A stretch of 64,000 nt of DNA from Sphingomonas sp. Leaf339 (lineage in GTDB: Bacteria; Pseudomonadota; Alphaproteobacteria; Sphingomonadales; Sphingomonadaceae): assembly GCF_001426195.1 (NCBI RefSeq), contig NZ_LMRS01000012.1, positions 248,001-312,000 on the forward strand, written 5' to 3'. Made by a program: the position numbers and the translations under genes. Below, one piece after another: positions 1 through 9,664 of the stretch. The notes under the pieces are model-generated. The model saw only the letters and a list, made by a program, of their open reading frames with translations. It was not told the DNA's origin and ran no database searches. Each line of letters starts with the position of its first letter. Positions within the stretch are counted from its first letter, which is position 1.

Positions 1-99
1 CAGTTCGGGCGCGATGCGGTCGATCTGGTCGAGGGCCGTCTGGCGTTTGCGGTCAAGAATGGCCGGTTGAAGATGACCCGTGCGGAGGAGGTTGCATGA
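1..99 (+). CDS. 3' end of an unidentified protein (partial)
   Basis: An open frame enters from the left edge and stops with TGA at 97-99, giving 32 C-terminal residues that end in TRAEEVA. The stop overlaps the ATG of the next gene as ATGA, so the two are probably cotranscribed and translationally coupled. The fragment is too short for me to recognise a family, and I infer no function. Confidence 0.6.
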   Translation, partial: QFGRDAVDLVEGRLAFAVKNGRLKMTRAEEVA

Positions 100-383
100 A
101 ACTGATCCTGATTTCGGCGGCCATGCTGACAGCGACCGGCTGCACGTCGATGCCACCCGCCACGCCGCCGACCGGCCCCTGCCGCGTGGACGACGCGATG
201 CGGCGGCGGTTCATCGGCACCGATTTCAAGCTGACGATGCGCGACGATATACAATATGACTCCAACGCACGGACCGCACGCGTGCTGCGCCCGGACGACG
301 CGGCGACGATGGATATACAACCCGATCGGTTGAATATCCTGCTCGACGATGGCGGCAAGGTGAACGACCTGCGCTGCGGCTGA
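96..383 (+). CDS. I78-family peptidase inhibitor-like lipoprotein
   Basis: A 95-residue protein with a hydrophobic N-terminus ending in a lipobox-like cysteine (ATGC, Cys16), so probably an envelope lipoprotein. The C-terminal half has the pattern I associate with the I78 inhibitor family: an FIG motif near residue 39, then ARVLRPDDAATMDIQPDRLN and a terminal RCG. Family members inhibit serine peptidases; the target here is unknown. The start is supported by GGAGGAGG just upstream and by the ATGA overlap with the preceding gene. It converges on ppx with only three bases between the stop codons. Confidence 0.7.
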   Translation: MKLILISAAMLTATGCTSMPPATPPTGPCRVDDAMRRRFIGTDFKLTMRDDIQYDSNARTARVLRPDDAATMDIQPDRLNILLDDGGKVNDLRCG

Positions 384-386
384 CGA

Positions 387-1874
387 TCAGTCGGCCGTCG
401 CCGCCCGGCGGCCCAACATCATTGCCAGCGCGGCATGCCGCTTTTCGGTCGTTTCCGCATAGAGCGGCCGATCATCGGGGCGTAGATGCAGCGTGACCCG
501 CGCATCGTCGGTGGTCAGCCGCGTCCGGCTCAGCGGTCCGGCCAGCCCCCCGCTCAACCGCTGACCCAGCCGTATCGCAAGACCCCAGGCGGTAGCCCGC
601 CGCAACGCATCTTCGTTGGCCAGGCGGGGTAGCGGATCGGGGAAGCCCGTGCCGCCACCCAGGCAGGTGAACAGCGCCTGTGCCATCTGCGCCCGCTCCC
701 CCGGCTCGATTGCCACCCACTGCCCATGCAGCGCGACCTCGACGCCGCGTTCGGCGCGAAATTCCGGATTAGCCCGCCAACCCACATCCGCCAGCAGGCA
801 GGCGGCGTGACGGATACGGGCCTGCGCCGGCGTTTCATGCGCGAACAAGGGCGCGATCCAGCGGTCGAGCAGATCGCCATGTTCGGGGAAACGACCGAGC
901 AGCCGCCCCTCCTCACGGGTCGCAACGATCAACGGATCGAGCGCGCGGGTCTCCGCATCCAGCATGCCGAAGGCCAGCCCCTCGCGCAGCCCAAAGGCGG
1001 AGACGATGGTCGTCTCGCTCCCCAACTGGCGCAGCAATACGCCCAACAGCGCGGACGCATCGGCCAGCGTTCCCGCCCGCCCGGCGGACAAGCCGGGGAT
1101 GCTTCGCAGCTTTGGTTTGCCCAGATGCGGCACCGTACGGCTCAGCCGAGCGATAATATCTGGCGTCATGCGATATTGGTGAGCGATCGGCAGGGGAAAA
1201 TCGGTCAGCCCCATGTCCAGCCGGGCCAGCGCCCGCCAAGACCCCCCAACCAAATACAGCGGCAATCCGGCGCCCCGCCCCGTCCAACCCGCTTGATCGA
1301 TTAGCCGCGTCGCCAGCCGATCAAGCGGCTGGCCTCGAGTTCCCGCTATTCGCAGCACCCCCAGGGGAAACGACACCCGGTCGCCGATCCGCCCCTGTCG
1401 CACGCGCACCAGTTCCAGGCTGCCACCGCCCAGATCACCGACGATACCGTCCGCATCGGGGATGCCGGACAATACACCTTCACCGGCACCGGTCGCCTCC
1501 TGCTCGCCCGACAGCAATTCGACCTTCAGGCCGAGCGCGGCCGCGGCGGCGATGAACTCCGGCCCGTTCGCGGCGTCACGAACCGCCGCCGTCGCCACCG
1601 TCCGCAGCGATACGACATCCATCTCGCGCGCAACGGCGGCGAATCGCGCAAGGGCGGTGCGCGCGATCGCCAGCGATCCTTCTTCCATTCGGCCCGTGGC
1701 GGCCAGCCCGCGACCGAGACCCGCCATCACCTTTTCATTGAACAGCACCGCCGGGATGCGCGACGGCCCCTGATACACGACCAGCCGGACCGAGTTGGAA
1801 CCGATGTCGATGATCGCGGTCCGCGGCGGCGTCTCGGCCGCGCGACGGCCGAACAGCCCCACGGGCAGACTCAC
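387..1874 (-). CDS. ppx: Exopolyphosphatase, Ppx/GppA family
   Basis: A 495-residue protein of the ASKHA-fold Ppx/GppA family, which removes phosphate from polyphosphate ends or the 5' phosphate of pppGpp. The phosphate-binding motif IDIGSNSVRLVVY lies near residues 21-33 and a second glycine-rich loop, GDLGGGSLELV, near 148. The C-terminal third is the helical extension usual for full-length members. Its start overlaps the ppk stop by four bases (ATGA), so one transcript encodes polyphosphate synthesis and degradation. Sequence alone does not separate polyphosphatase from pppGpp phosphatase activity, though pairing with ppk favours polyphosphate. Confidence 0.92.
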   Translation of the reverse strand: MSLPVGLFGRRAAETPPRTAIIDIGSNSVRLVVYQGPSRIPAVLFNEKVMAGLGRGLAATGRMEEGSLAIARTALARFAAVAREMDVVSLRTVATAAVRDAANGPEFIAAAAALGLKVELLSGEQEATGAGEGVLSGIPDADGIVGDLGGGSLELVRVRQGRIGDRVSFPLGVLRIAGTRGQPLDRLATRLIDQAGWTGRGAGLPLYLVGGSWRALARLDMGLTDFPLPIAHQYRMTPDIIARLSRTVPHLGKPKLRSIPGLSAGRAGTLADASALLGVLLRQLGSETTIVSAFGLREGLAFGMLDAETRALDPLIVATREEGRLLGRFPEHGDLLDRWIAPLFAHETPAQARIRHAACLLADVGWRANPEFRAERGVEVALHGQWVAIEPGERAQMAQALFTCLGGGTGFPDPLPRLANEDALRRATAWGLAIRLGQRLSGGLAGPLSRTRLTTDDARVTLHLRPDDRPLYAETTEKRHAALAMMLGRRAATAD

Positions 1875-4027
1875 GATGATGCCCGAAGAAGCAACGTCGG
1901 CACCTTCTCCAGCGCCGCACCGCGACCCGACAGTGATGGGTTGGTCATGAAATACCGATGCAGGTTGAATGGGCGTTCGCCCGGCGTGACGCGGGTATAT
2001 TCGCCGTCGCCGTCCAATACCCAGCTCTGTTCGTCATCAAGCAGATTGGCGACCATCACCTGATCGAGGATCTGGTCGTGGACGGTCGGATTGGTGATCG
2101 GCAGCATATATTCGACTCGCCGGTCGAAGTTGCGCGGCATCCAGTCGGCGGACGATATGAACAGCTTGGCACCGTCGTTGGGCAATGCCTTGCCCGCACC
2201 GAACGCCCAGATACGGCTGTGCTCCAGGAACCGGCCGATAACCGATTTGACCCGGATATTCTCCGACAACCCGGCGACCTGCGGACGCAGACAGCAGATG
2301 CCGCGCACGATCAGATCGATCTCGACCCCTTCGGCACTGGCCTCGTACAGCTTGTCGATGATCGCCGGGTCGACCAGACTGTTCATCTTGGCCCACATCG
2401 CCGCCGGCAGGCCGGCACGGGCATTGGCGATCTCGCCATCGATCATCGCGGTCAGCGTCGCGCGCAGGTCGAGCGGCGACAGGCTGATGCAGTTCATGTT
2501 ACGCGGTTCGACATAGCCGGTGATGTAATTGAACATCTGGGCCGCATCACGCCCGATCGCAGGATCGGCGGTGAAGTAACTGATATCGGTATAAATCTTG
2601 GCTGTGACCGGATGATAGTTGCCAGTACCGAAGTGGCAATAGGTTCGGAATGCCCCGTTCTCGCGACGGACCACCATCGATACCTTCGCATGAGTCTTCC
2701 AGTCGATAAATCCATAGACGACCTGCACCCCCGCCCGTTCCAGCTGCGATGCCCAGAACAGATTCTGTTCCTCGTCGAACCGCGCCTTCAACTCGACGAC
2801 CGCCGTCACGGACTTGCCCGCCTCCGCCGCCGCCACCAGCGCGTTGATGATCGCCGATTGCTTGCCCGCCCGGTACAGCGTCTGCTTGATCGCAATGACG
2901 TCAGGGTCGTTCGCGGCCTGCTTCAGATAGGCGACCACCACCTCGAACGTCTCGTACGGGTGATGGACCACGATGTCCTTGGCGGCGATCGCCGCGAAAC
3001 AGTCGCCGGAAAATTCGCGAATGCGTTCGGGGAAACGCGGCGTGAACGGCGGGAATTTCAGGTCCGGCCGGTCCTCGTCGTACAACAGGTCGAGATCGGC
3101 GATCCCGAGCAGCTGACCGCTTTCGGTGATGATCGCATCGGCACCGCCCAATTCCACCTTCAGCAATGCAGCGAGCCCGTCTGACATGCCGGTTTCCAGC
3201 TCCAGCCGGATAACCTTGCCCCGCCGCCGCCGCTTGATCGCGTTGCGATAATAGCGGACGAGATCCTCCGCCTCTTCCTCGATCTCGATATCGCTGTCGC
3301 GCAGGACGCGGAATGCGGCGGCACCATGGGTGATATACCCCGGAAAGATCAGCGGCGCGAACCGCTTCACCAGCGTTTCGATCGACACATAGCGTGCCCG
3401 CTCGCCCGGCAACCGCACGAACCGCGGCGCCGAAGCCGGCAGCATCACCAATTCGCGGATCGGCTCATTGTCCGACATCCGCTCCAGATCGAAGATCACG
3501 GACAATCCGCGATTGGGGATGAACGGGAACGGATGCGCGGGGTCGAGTGCCTGCGGGGTCAGGATCGGGAAGATCTGGTCGCGGAAATGATCCTCCAGCC
3601 AGTCGTTCGCCTCGTCATCGATCGAATCGCGACGCAGCACCCACAATCCCGATTCGTCGAGGAGCGTGCGGAGGTCCGCCCACACCGCCTGCTGGCTTTC
3701 CATCAGCCGATCCGCCTCGGCGATGATTGCACCCAGTTGCTGTCCCGGCGTCAGGCCGTCGGCCGAACGGCGGTCCACGTCTTGCGATTGCTGTCCCTTC
3801 AATCCGGCAACGCGGACCATGAAGAATTCGTCCAAGTTCGATCCGCAGATCGACAGGAAGCGCAGCCGTTCCAGCAGCGGATGCGCATTGTTGCATGCCT
3901 CCTCCAGCACGCGCCGGTTAAACGCGAGCCACGACAGTTCGCGATTAAAATACCGTTCGCTATCCCCCGTTGCGACGGGATCGTCGTCGGCATGGTCGAG
4001 ATGGACGATATGGGATGGGCGGGTCAT
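1871..4027 (-). CDS. ppk: Polyphosphate kinase 1
   Basis: A 718-residue enzyme of normal PPK1 length, which reversibly makes polyphosphate from ATP. The N-terminal domain begins with RYFNRELSWLAFNRRVLEEA. The two phospholipase-D-like catalytic domains include DWKTHAKVSMVVRRE, whose His matches the autophosphorylated histidine of the family, and a second conserved segment, FLEHSRIW, near residue 600. It overlaps hdaA upstream and ppx downstream by four bases each, so DUF2066-hdaA-ppk-ppx appears to be one coupled operon. No truncation or missing motif was seen. Confidence 0.96.
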   Translation of the reverse strand: MTRPSHIVHLDHADDDPVATGDSERYFNRELSWLAFNRRVLEEACNNAHPLLERLRFLSICGSNLDEFFMVRVAGLKGQQSQDVDRRSADGLTPGQQLGAIIAEADRLMESQQAVWADLRTLLDESGLWVLRRDSIDDEANDWLEDHFRDQIFPILTPQALDPAHPFPFIPNRGLSVIFDLERMSDNEPIRELVMLPASAPRFVRLPGERARYVSIETLVKRFAPLIFPGYITHGAAAFRVLRDSDIEIEEEAEDLVRYYRNAIKRRRRGKVIRLELETGMSDGLAALLKVELGGADAIITESGQLLGIADLDLLYDEDRPDLKFPPFTPRFPERIREFSGDCFAAIAAKDIVVHHPYETFEVVVAYLKQAANDPDVIAIKQTLYRAGKQSAIINALVAAAEAGKSVTAVVELKARFDEEQNLFWASQLERAGVQVVYGFIDWKTHAKVSMVVRRENGAFRTYCHFGTGNYHPVTAKIYTDISYFTADPAIGRDAAQMFNYITGYVEPRNMNCISLSPLDLRATLTAMIDGEIANARAGLPAAMWAKMNSLVDPAIIDKLYEASAEGVEIDLIVRGICCLRPQVAGLSENIRVKSVIGRFLEHSRIWAFGAGKALPNDGAKLFISSADWMPRNFDRRVEYMLPITNPTVHDQILDQVMVANLLDDEQSWVLDGDGEYTRVTPGERPFNLHRYFMTNPSLSGRGAALEKVPTLLLRASS

Positions 4028-4644
4028 GCGTCCTCGGTTCTGATCGGCAACAGGCCGGCGTCGGTAAGTGTCGTGCGTGCCAGGGGAATGGTCAGCCGGC
4101 GATGGCGTTCCGATGTCTCCTGATCCAGCGCGTCTACCACGCGTTCCATGGCAAGATGACTACGCTCGATCCGCGGCACCAGCCAGTCGAGCAGATCGGG
4201 CCGGGCATCGATCACTCGGCGCTCGAACATCCGGTCGAGCAATGCACGCGTCAACGCATCGTCTGGCGGCCCGATCGCCACGTGCGGGCTGGCCGCCAGC
4301 CTCGATCGTAGGTCGGGCAAGGTGATCGACCAGATCGGCGGCGGCGCATCCGCCACGATCACCAGCGGCCGTCCGTCAGCCTGCGCATTGTTCCACGCGT
4401 GGAACAGGTCCGTCTCATCCACCCGCTCGGCATCGTCGATGATCGTCCCCCCGCTCTTGGCGGCGAAGATACGGGCGAGCAAGCTGCGACCGGACCGGCG
4501 CGGACCGGTCAGCATGGCGGCGCGGACCGGCCACGTCCCCCAATGCTCCAGCAGATAGACGGCATGGGCATTGGACGGCGTAACCAGAAAGGCGTCGTCG
4601 CGCGGATCGGCGGGCCACGCCAGCGGCAGCGCCATTTGGCTCAT
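4024..4644 (-). CDS. hdaA: HdaA, DnaA-like regulator of replication initiation
   Basis: A 206-residue protein resembling the AAA+ core of DnaA without its DNA-binding domain. Visible are the N-terminal LPLAWP motif, which resembles the clamp-binding peptide of Hda proteins, a Walker A variant GPRRSGRS near residues 47-54, and a reduced Walker B region (IIDDAERV). In Caulobacter, HdaA with the sliding clamp stimulates ATP hydrolysis by DnaA and limits re-initiation. Placement between DUF2066 and ppk recalls other sphingomonads. Start and stop both overlap neighbours by four bases. The family call is firm; action on DnaA is by homology. Confidence 0.85.
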   Translation of the reverse strand: MSQMALPLAWPADPRDDAFLVTPSNAHAVYLLEHWGTWPVRAAMLTGPRRSGRSLLARIFAAKSGGTIIDDAERVDETDLFHAWNNAQADGRPLVIVADAPPPIWSITLPDLRSRLAASPHVAIGPPDDALTRALLDRMFERRVIDARPDLLDWLVPRIERSHLAMERVVDALDQETSERHRRLTIPLARTTLTDAGLLPIRTEDA

Positions 4645-5867
4645 CCGGGAACGCCCGTACCGGACGCGGACGGTGCCGGAGTCGGTCGGCTGATCCGCAA
4701 CGTCGTCCCCGATCCCGCCACCTGATACCCGCGCGACTGCAAGGCCGCCGCCAGCAGTGCGGGATCGCCGTCCACCACCACCCGCATCAATGACACACCA
4801 CCCAATGCCAGACTGGTCGTACCAGCGGAGCGGACACCCGGAATACCGCGCACCAGCGCCTCGGTGTTGGCGACGCTGGCGGTGCCGGGCGTATCGTATT
4901 GCACCGTCAATGTGGCGCCCGCATTGGCCTGGGCGAGATCGGCGAGGATACCGTCGATCGTCGAATCGGCCGATGGCGTCGGCGTGGCGGCCGGATCGGG
5001 CGGCGGCGTCAGGCTGGCGTCGGGGTTCAACATGCCCTGACGCAGTGCCTGCTGATACAGCGCATCGATCCGCGCGACGCCGGTATCGAGCAACTGCGGC
5101 AGTCCCTCGGCATTGCCGACCCGTAACGAAAAACTGCTGATAAGCCGGTTATCGGGTCCATGACGTGCCTGGAACACGCCGACGACAGGACCGCCCGGCC
5201 ATTGCCGGTATAGCCGCACCGTCGGGATCAGGATGTCCGATGCGCCATATTGATCGATGATCGTCCGCCACCATCCGCGACCGGGCCGCTCCGCCTGCCC
5301 GACATTCAGCAACAGCGAATCGGCGCCGGTCCCCGATGGCCGAACATAATCAATGGTGCTGTTGCCGGTGCGAAACCGCGCCCATGCCTGTTGCCAGTCG
5401 GTGCGCCGCTCGAACACCTGACCGACCCCGCCCGACCATTGCACCGGCAACACCAGCATCGGCGGCGATCGATCGGCATAGGCCGCGACCCCCAGCAACG
5501 ATCCCGCCCGCGCGCGATTGAACAGGACGCCGAGCCGCGCAATGTATCGGGTCGGGCCGATCTGTTCGTTCTCCACGACGATGCCCGACACCATCTGGTC
5601 GAGCGTACCATCGGAAACGAGGCCACCGCCGCCACCCAGCCGGCGCGACAATTGGACCCACGCCTTGCGCTGCGCCAGCCGCCAGCCGCCCTGCCGCGCC
5701 GCGTCGGCCGTCTTGCCGCCGACGTCCACGGTCACGCCGCTCACCTCGAACGCGCCGCCATTGTCGATCGGCGCCACGCCGCGGTCGCCGCCCTCGATCT
5801 GCGCCAGCGTGCCGGACCCCGCGAGCAGGGCCATCACGGCAAGGGAGGCGATCAGGGGACGGCGCAT
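4641..5867 (-). CDS. DUF2066-family exported protein
   Basis: A 408-residue protein starting [19 protein letters not shown], a clear signal peptide. The frame stays open upstream to 6197, but that part runs antisense inside purM and precedes the signal sequence, so ATG 5867 is chosen. The middle has the repeat-poor beta-rich pattern of DUF2066 proteins; the C-terminus (residues about 300-408) resembles a small ferredoxin-like domain. Function is unknown in the family. It is the first gene of the leftward operon leading into hdaA and is divergent from purM, with 63 bases between the two starts. Confidence 0.75.
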   Translation of the reverse strand: MRRPLIASLAVMALLAGSGTLAQIEGGDRGVAPIDNGGAFEVSGVTVDVGGKTADAARQGGWRLAQRKAWVQLSRRLGGGGGLVSDGTLDQMVSGIVVENEQIGPTRYIARLGVLFNRARAGSLLGVAAYADRSPPMLVLPVQWSGGVGQVFERRTDWQQAWARFRTGNSTIDYVRPSGTGADSLLLNVGQAERPGRGWWRTIIDQYGASDILIPTVRLYRQWPGGPVVGVFQARHGPDNRLISSFSLRVGNAEGLPQLLDTGVARIDALYQQALRQGMLNPDASLTPPPDPAATPTPSADSTIDGILADLAQANAGATLTVQYDTPGTASVANTEALVRGIPGVRSAGTTSLALGGVSLMRVVVDGDPALLAAALQSRGYQVAGSGTTLRISRPTPAPSASGTGVPG

Positions 5868-5930
5868 GGCCCGCGCCTTTTGCAGAACCGGGCGTGGAAA
5901 TCCAAGCGCGATATGTCTAGGCGACGTTTC

Positions 5931-7049
5931 ATGACCGACCAGCCCACTCCCGACGCCTCCGGCACGCCCTCGTACACCTATGCCGATGCAGGCGTCTCGA
6001 TCGCGGCGGGCAACGCGCTCGTCCGCGCGATCGCCCCCCTCGCCCGCTCCACCCGGCGACCGGGCGCGGATGCCGATCTCGGCGGCTTCGGCGGCCTGTT
6101 CGACCTGAAGGCGGCGGGCTTCACAGATCCGCTGCTCGTCGCGGCCAATGACGGCGTCGGCACCAAGCTGAAACTGGCGATCGAGTGGGACCGTCACGAG
6201 GGCGTCGGCGTCGATCTGGTCGCGATGTGCGCCAACGACCTGATCGTCCAGGGCGCCGAGCCGCTATTCTTCCTCGACTATTACGCCAGCGGCAAGCTGG
6301 AGGCCGGCGTCGCCGAGCGGGTCATCGCTTCGATCGCCGAGGGCTGTCGTCAGGCGGGATGCGCGCTGATCGGTGGCGAGACCGCCGAGATGCCCGGCAT
6401 GTATGCACCCGGCGATTACGACCTCGCCGGCTTCTGCGTCGGCGCGGTCGAGCGTGAGCAACTGCTCACCGGCAAGACGATCGGTCACGGCGATGTCGTG
6501 CTCGGGCTGGGCTCGACCGGCGTCCATTCCAACGGCTTTTCGCTGGTTCGCCGGCTGGCCGCCGACAAGGGGTGGAAGCTGGATCGCCCCGCCCTGTTCG
6601 ATCAGGACCGGTTGCTGATCGACTGGCTGATGGCCCCGACTCGCATTTACGTCGCCAGCCTGCTGCCGGTTCTGCGCGAGGGGCGCATCAAGGGCTTGGC
6701 CCATATCACCGGCGGCGGTCTGCTGGAGAACATCCCGCGCGTGTTGCCGGCGGACGCCCATGCGGTGATCGATGCGGCGGCCTGGGAGCAATCCCGCCTG
6801 ATGGCCTTCCTACAGGCGCAGGGCGCGATCGAGCCCGAGGAGATGGCCCGCACCTTCAACTGCGGCATCGGCATGGCCGTGATCGTCGCCGCCGATGAGG
6901 CCGAATCCGTCACGGCTTCGCTGACGGCGGCGGGCGAGACGGTGGCCACCATCGGTCATATCGAACGCGGCGCGCGCGGTTGCACGGTCAGCGGCGTCGC
7001 CGGCACGTGGAGCGCGCGGGAGGACTGGACCGCTACCCATGCCGGCTGA
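5931..7049 (+). CDS. purM: Phosphoribosylformylglycinamidine cyclo-ligase (AIR synthetase)
   Basis: A 372-residue cytoplasmic enzyme of the fifth step in purine synthesis, converting FGAM to AIR with ATP. Family signatures include [12 protein letters not shown] at the start, [11 protein letters not shown], the [14 protein letters not shown] loop and the [16 protein letters not shown] motif. ATG 5931 is chosen because it begins just before the conserved TYADAGV segment; an in-frame ATG at 5913 would add only six residues. The end overlaps the start of purN by 11 bases, so the two are one operon. Confidence 0.96.
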   Translation: MTDQPTPDASGTPSYTYADAGVSIAAGNALVRAIAPLARSTRRPGADADLGGFGGLFDLKAAGFTDPLLVAANDGVGTKLKLAIEWDRHEGVGVDLVAMCANDLIVQGAEPLFFLDYYASGKLEAGVAERVIASIAEGCRQAGCALIGGETAEMPGMYAPGDYDLAGFCVGAVEREQLLTGKTIGHGDVVLGLGSTGVHSNGFSLVRRLAADKGWKLDRPALFDQDRLLIDWLMAPTRIYVASLLPVLREGRIKGLAHITGGGLLENIPRVLPADAHAVIDAAAWEQSRLMAFLQAQGAIEPEEMARTFNCGIGMAVIVAADEAESVTASLTAAGETVATIGHIERGARGCTVSGVAGTWSAREDWTATHAG

Positions 7050-7947
7050 GGCATCCGTCGCCATCCTGATTTCCGGCCGGGGATCGAACATGATGGCCCT
7101 GGTCGAGCAGGCGCGTGGCTACCGTGTCGCGCTGGTCGCGTCGGACAAGCCCGATGCGGCGGGGCTCGACTGGGCCAGGCAGCGTGGTCTCGCGACCTGG
7201 GCGCTCAGTCCGAAGGGCATCGGCAAGGCGGCCTACGAGGCGGCACTGGACACGGCCCTGCGCGACGCCGGGGTCGGGACGGTCGCGCTGGCTGGCTATA
7301 TGCGGCTGCTGTCTGACGACTTCGTCGCGCGCTGGCGGGGGCGGATCGTCAATATCCACCCCTCGCTGCTGCCGAAGTACAAGGGGCTCGACACGCATGC
7401 CCGCGCCATCGCGGCGGGGGATGCGTTCGGTGGCTGTTCCGTCCATGTCGTGACCGAGGAACTGGATGGCGGCGCGGTGCTGGGCCAGTCGCAGGTCCCG
7501 ATCGTGGCAGGGGACGACGCCAATACGCTGGCGGCGCGGGTCCTGACGGCTGAACATGTGTTGTACCCCCAAATGCTGGCGGAGTTCGTGATGACCCCTT
7601 TCGATCGTGTTCGTGAAACCGCCCTGAACCTGCCCGAGGTGGAGGAGCGGCCCAGCCACGGCCAGCCGACGTTCTTCGTCGCGGGCAAACAGTTCGCCCA
7701 GTTGCGGGATGATCATCATGGCGATGGGCAGACCGTCGTGTGCGTCCGCACAGGCGACGTGGACGAACAGGCGATGCTGGTTGAGGCCGCTCCGACGGTC
7801 TATTCGATCCCGTCCTATCTGGGTGCCAGCGGATGGGTAGCGATGAACCTGACGGGCGAGATCGACTGGCCGTTGGTCGAGGACCGCATCGCGCGAAGTT
7901 GGGAATTCGCGGCGCCGGCGCGGCTGCTTGAGGCAGGCGGGCGATGA
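7039..7947 (+). CDS. purN: Phosphoribosylglycinamide formyltransferase fused to a YjbR/MmcQ domain
   Basis: A 302-residue protein with two parts. Residues 1-184 are a complete PurN, which formylates GAR in purine synthesis: the [11 protein letters not shown] loop, NIHPSLLP (catalytic Asn105 and His107) and [10 protein letters not shown] (Asp143) are all present. Residues 185-302, starting [19 protein letters not shown], match the MmcQ/YjbR family, small CyaY-fold proteins annotated as DNA-binding without firm function. There is no stop or frameshift between them, so the sequence reads as a true fusion, although ATG 7591 could serve as an internal start. The next gene overlaps by four bases. 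Confidence 0.9.
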   Translation: MPAEASVAILISGRGSNMMALVEQARGYRVALVASDKPDAAGLDWARQRGLATWALSPKGIGKAAYEAALDTALRDAGVGTVALAGYMRLLSDDFVARWRGRIVNIHPSLLPKYKGLDTHARAIAAGDAFGGCSVHVVTEELDGGAVLGQSQVPIVAGDDANTLAARVLTAEHVLYPQMLAEFVMTPFDRVRETALNLPEVEERPSHGQPTFFVAGKQFAQLRDDHHGDGQTVVCVRTGDVDEQAMLVEAAPTVYSIPSYLGASGWVAMNLTGEIDWPLVEDRIARSWEFAAPARLLEAGGR

Positions 7948-8525
7948 GCGAGACGTCGGAACAGGCCACCCGCCGTCGCTGGGTCACGCTGGCCGAAGTC
8001 GTGGCGGTCGCTGGCGTGCTGATCGCGGCCCTGACGCTCTGGAGCAACTGGTCCGATCGCCGCGCCGACGAGGCGGAGAAGGTGGCGGAGCGGACGGCGG
8101 AGCGAACCGAACGATCGCGGATCGACCTGACTGCAACGGTGGAGGATGGCGGTCGGCGGCTGGCGCTGAAGGACGAGAAGCACGATCTTCAGGACTTGGC
8201 CGTCGCCTTCCCCCGTGCGCTTGGTGTCGCGGCCAAGCAGCCGATGTCGGACGTGGCGATCCTGGCCGACTGGTTCGAGGCGCCCCTGTTGAAGCTGACC
8301 GATGGTGGTGCGGACGAACGTGAGGGGCGGCTGCCGGTGCTGGTGACGGTCCGTTATTGGGATGGCGATACGCAGCGCAGCGCGACCGGCGTGTACAATG
8401 TGATCTGGCGCACCGAGGGCCGGTTACTGCGGGGCCGGACGGTCAAGCTGGAGGGGCTGCGGTTGCGCCAGCGTGGTGGTGGTCAGGCGCAGGTCGATGC
8501 CCTTTGGGCGAAGGAAAAGCCCTGA
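7944..8525 (+). CDS. Single-pass membrane protein of unknown function
   Basis: A 193-residue protein with one membrane segment at about residues 12-33 (WVTLAEVVAVAGVLIAALTL), then a charged stretch rich in Glu, Arg and Ala (residues 37-60) likely to form a coiled coil, then a globular domain containing a VTVRYWDGDTQR segment. I do not recognise the family. It overlaps purN by ATGA and is probably read from the same mRNA, though its job in purine synthesis, if any, is not apparent. Confidence 0.6.
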   Translation: MSETSEQATRRRWVTLAEVVAVAGVLIAALTLWSNWSDRRADEAEKVAERTAERTERSRIDLTATVEDGGRRLALKDEKHDLQDLAVAFPRALGVAAKQPMSDVAILADWFEAPLLKLTDGGADEREGRLPVLVTVRYWDGDTQRSATGVYNVIWRTEGRLLRGRTVKLEGLRLRQRGGGQAQVDALWAKEKP

Positions 8526-8535
8526 TCCAGATCGG

Positions 8536-8562
8536 AAAGTTAGGCTAAAGTTAGGCCTAAAC
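8536..8562 (+). repeat. Short tandem direct repeat between convergent genes
   Basis: AAAGTTAGGC occurs at 8536-8545 and again at 8547-8556. The second copy runs into CTAAAC and forms the palindrome TTAGGCCTAA at 8551-8560. It lies in the 121-base AT-richer gap between a membrane protein gene and a leftward GNAT gene. A GTTTAGG, inverse of CCTAAAC here, occurs at about 8629. The role is unknown. Confidence 0.4.
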
Positions 8563-8646
8563 CGTACCTATTTATCCGCACACCATTCGCACTAAATCGT
8601 TCATTTTTCGCTAGATACGCCACTGTGCTTGTTTAGGACAGCGGTT

Positions 8647-9165
8647 TTACAACAGACGGCTATAGACACGGTCGTCGTGCCATGTGGCGCCAACCTTGAA
8701 CTGCCGTTCGCCGGCCAGGACGAAGGCCTGTCGTTCGTAGAAATCGCAGGCACGATAATTGCGGGCATAGACACCGAGCAGCATCCGCGTCGCGCCCCGC
8801 GAGCGGGCATCGGCGATCGCCTGCGCCATCAGGGCGGCGCCCAGCCCGGTGCCCCGCGTCAATGACAGCGTGTAAATGCGACGCAGTTCGATATCGCCCG
8901 GTTCGATCTGGCCGACGTCTTCGGGCGTGGTCAGCAGCGTGTAGCCGACGGGTGCAGCGCCATCGGGATGTTCCGCGATCGTGGCGATGCTGGCGGCGTC
9001 CGCGATCCAGCGGGCGAATCGCTCGGGCGTGCTTTTCGCGGCGATGTGCGCGAGCATGTCTTCACCCGACAGGATGCCGGCAAACGTCTCGAGAAAGCTC
9101 GCGGCCGCGACGAGCGACAGGGCGGACGCATCCGCCGCCGTTGCCCGTCGCAGCCGCCAGTGCAT
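8647..9165 (-). CDS. GNAT-family N-acetyltransferase
   Basis: A 172-residue protein with the acetyl-CoA-binding core of the GNAT fold: the beta4 segment IELRRIYTLSLTRGTGLGAAL includes the R/Q-x-x-G-x-G/A signature as TRGTGLG, followed by ARSRGATRMLLGVYARN and a late FYERQAF motif. The N-terminus (WRLRRATAADASALSLVAA) is also typical. The acetylated substrate cannot be told from the sequence. Its ATG shares a base with the TGA of ndk, so it is the last gene of a holC-ndk-GNAT run. Confidence 0.85.
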   Translation of the reverse strand: MHWRLRRATAADASALSLVAAASFLETFAGILSGEDMLAHIAAKSTPERFARWIADAASIATIAEHPDGAAPVGYTLLTTPEDVGQIEPGDIELRRIYTLSLTRGTGLGAALMAQAIADARSRGATRMLLGVYARNYRACDFYERQAFVLAGERQFKVGATWHDDRVYSRLL

Positions 9166-9587
9166 CAGCCGACGATCTCTTCCGGCTTGAAGAAATATGC
9201 GATCTCGATCTCGGCATTCTCGTCCGAGTCGGAGCCGTGGACGGTGTTCGCCTCGATCGATTCGGCCAGTTCCTTGCGGATCGTGCCGGCGTCGGCGTTG
9301 GCCGGGTTGGTGGCGCCCATGATGTCGCGGTTACGCTGCATGGCGTTCTCGCCCTCCAGCACCTGCACGACGACGGGGCCGGAGATCATGAACGAGACAA
9401 GGTCGTTGAAGAACGGACGCCCGCGGTGGACGGCATAGAAGCCCTCGGCCTGATCCTTGGTCATGTGGATGCGCTTGGACGCGATGACGCGCAGGCCGGC
9501 TTCCTCCAGCATCTTCGTGACCGCACCGGTCAGGTTGCGGCGGGTGGCGTCGGGCTTGATGATCGAAAAGGTACGGTTCGCGGCCAT
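9165..9587 (-). CDS. ndk: Nucleoside diphosphate kinase
   Basis: A 140-residue enzyme of usual length that transfers the gamma phosphate between nucleoside triphosphates and diphosphates. The N-terminus [13 protein letters not shown], the RNLTG segment, and NTVHGSDS containing the catalytic phospho-histidine are intact. ATG 9587 is preferred to the GTG three codons upstream because family members begin at this point. The gene sits between holC (upstream) and the GNAT gene (one-base overlap). Confidence 0.96.
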   Translation of the reverse strand: MAANRTFSIIKPDATRRNLTGAVTKMLEEAGLRVIASKRIHMTKDQAEGFYAVHRGRPFFNDLVSFMISGPVVVQVLEGENAMQRNRDIMGATNPANADAGTIRKELAESIEANTVHGSDSDENAEIEIAYFFKPEEIVG

Positions 9588-9664
9588 GATGGTCACGGGC
9601 TCCTGTGTTTTGGAAAGGGGAAAAGCGCCGCCGCCCTAGTCCCGCAGCGGCCATGTTGCAATGT

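Noticed and set aside
1958..3184. A 408-residue open frame opposite ppk
   Set aside because: It is antisense to a complete PPK1 and has no recognisable domain.
5868..6197. N-terminal extension of the DUF2066 protein
   Set aside because: It lies antisense within purM and precedes a clear signal peptide at 5867.
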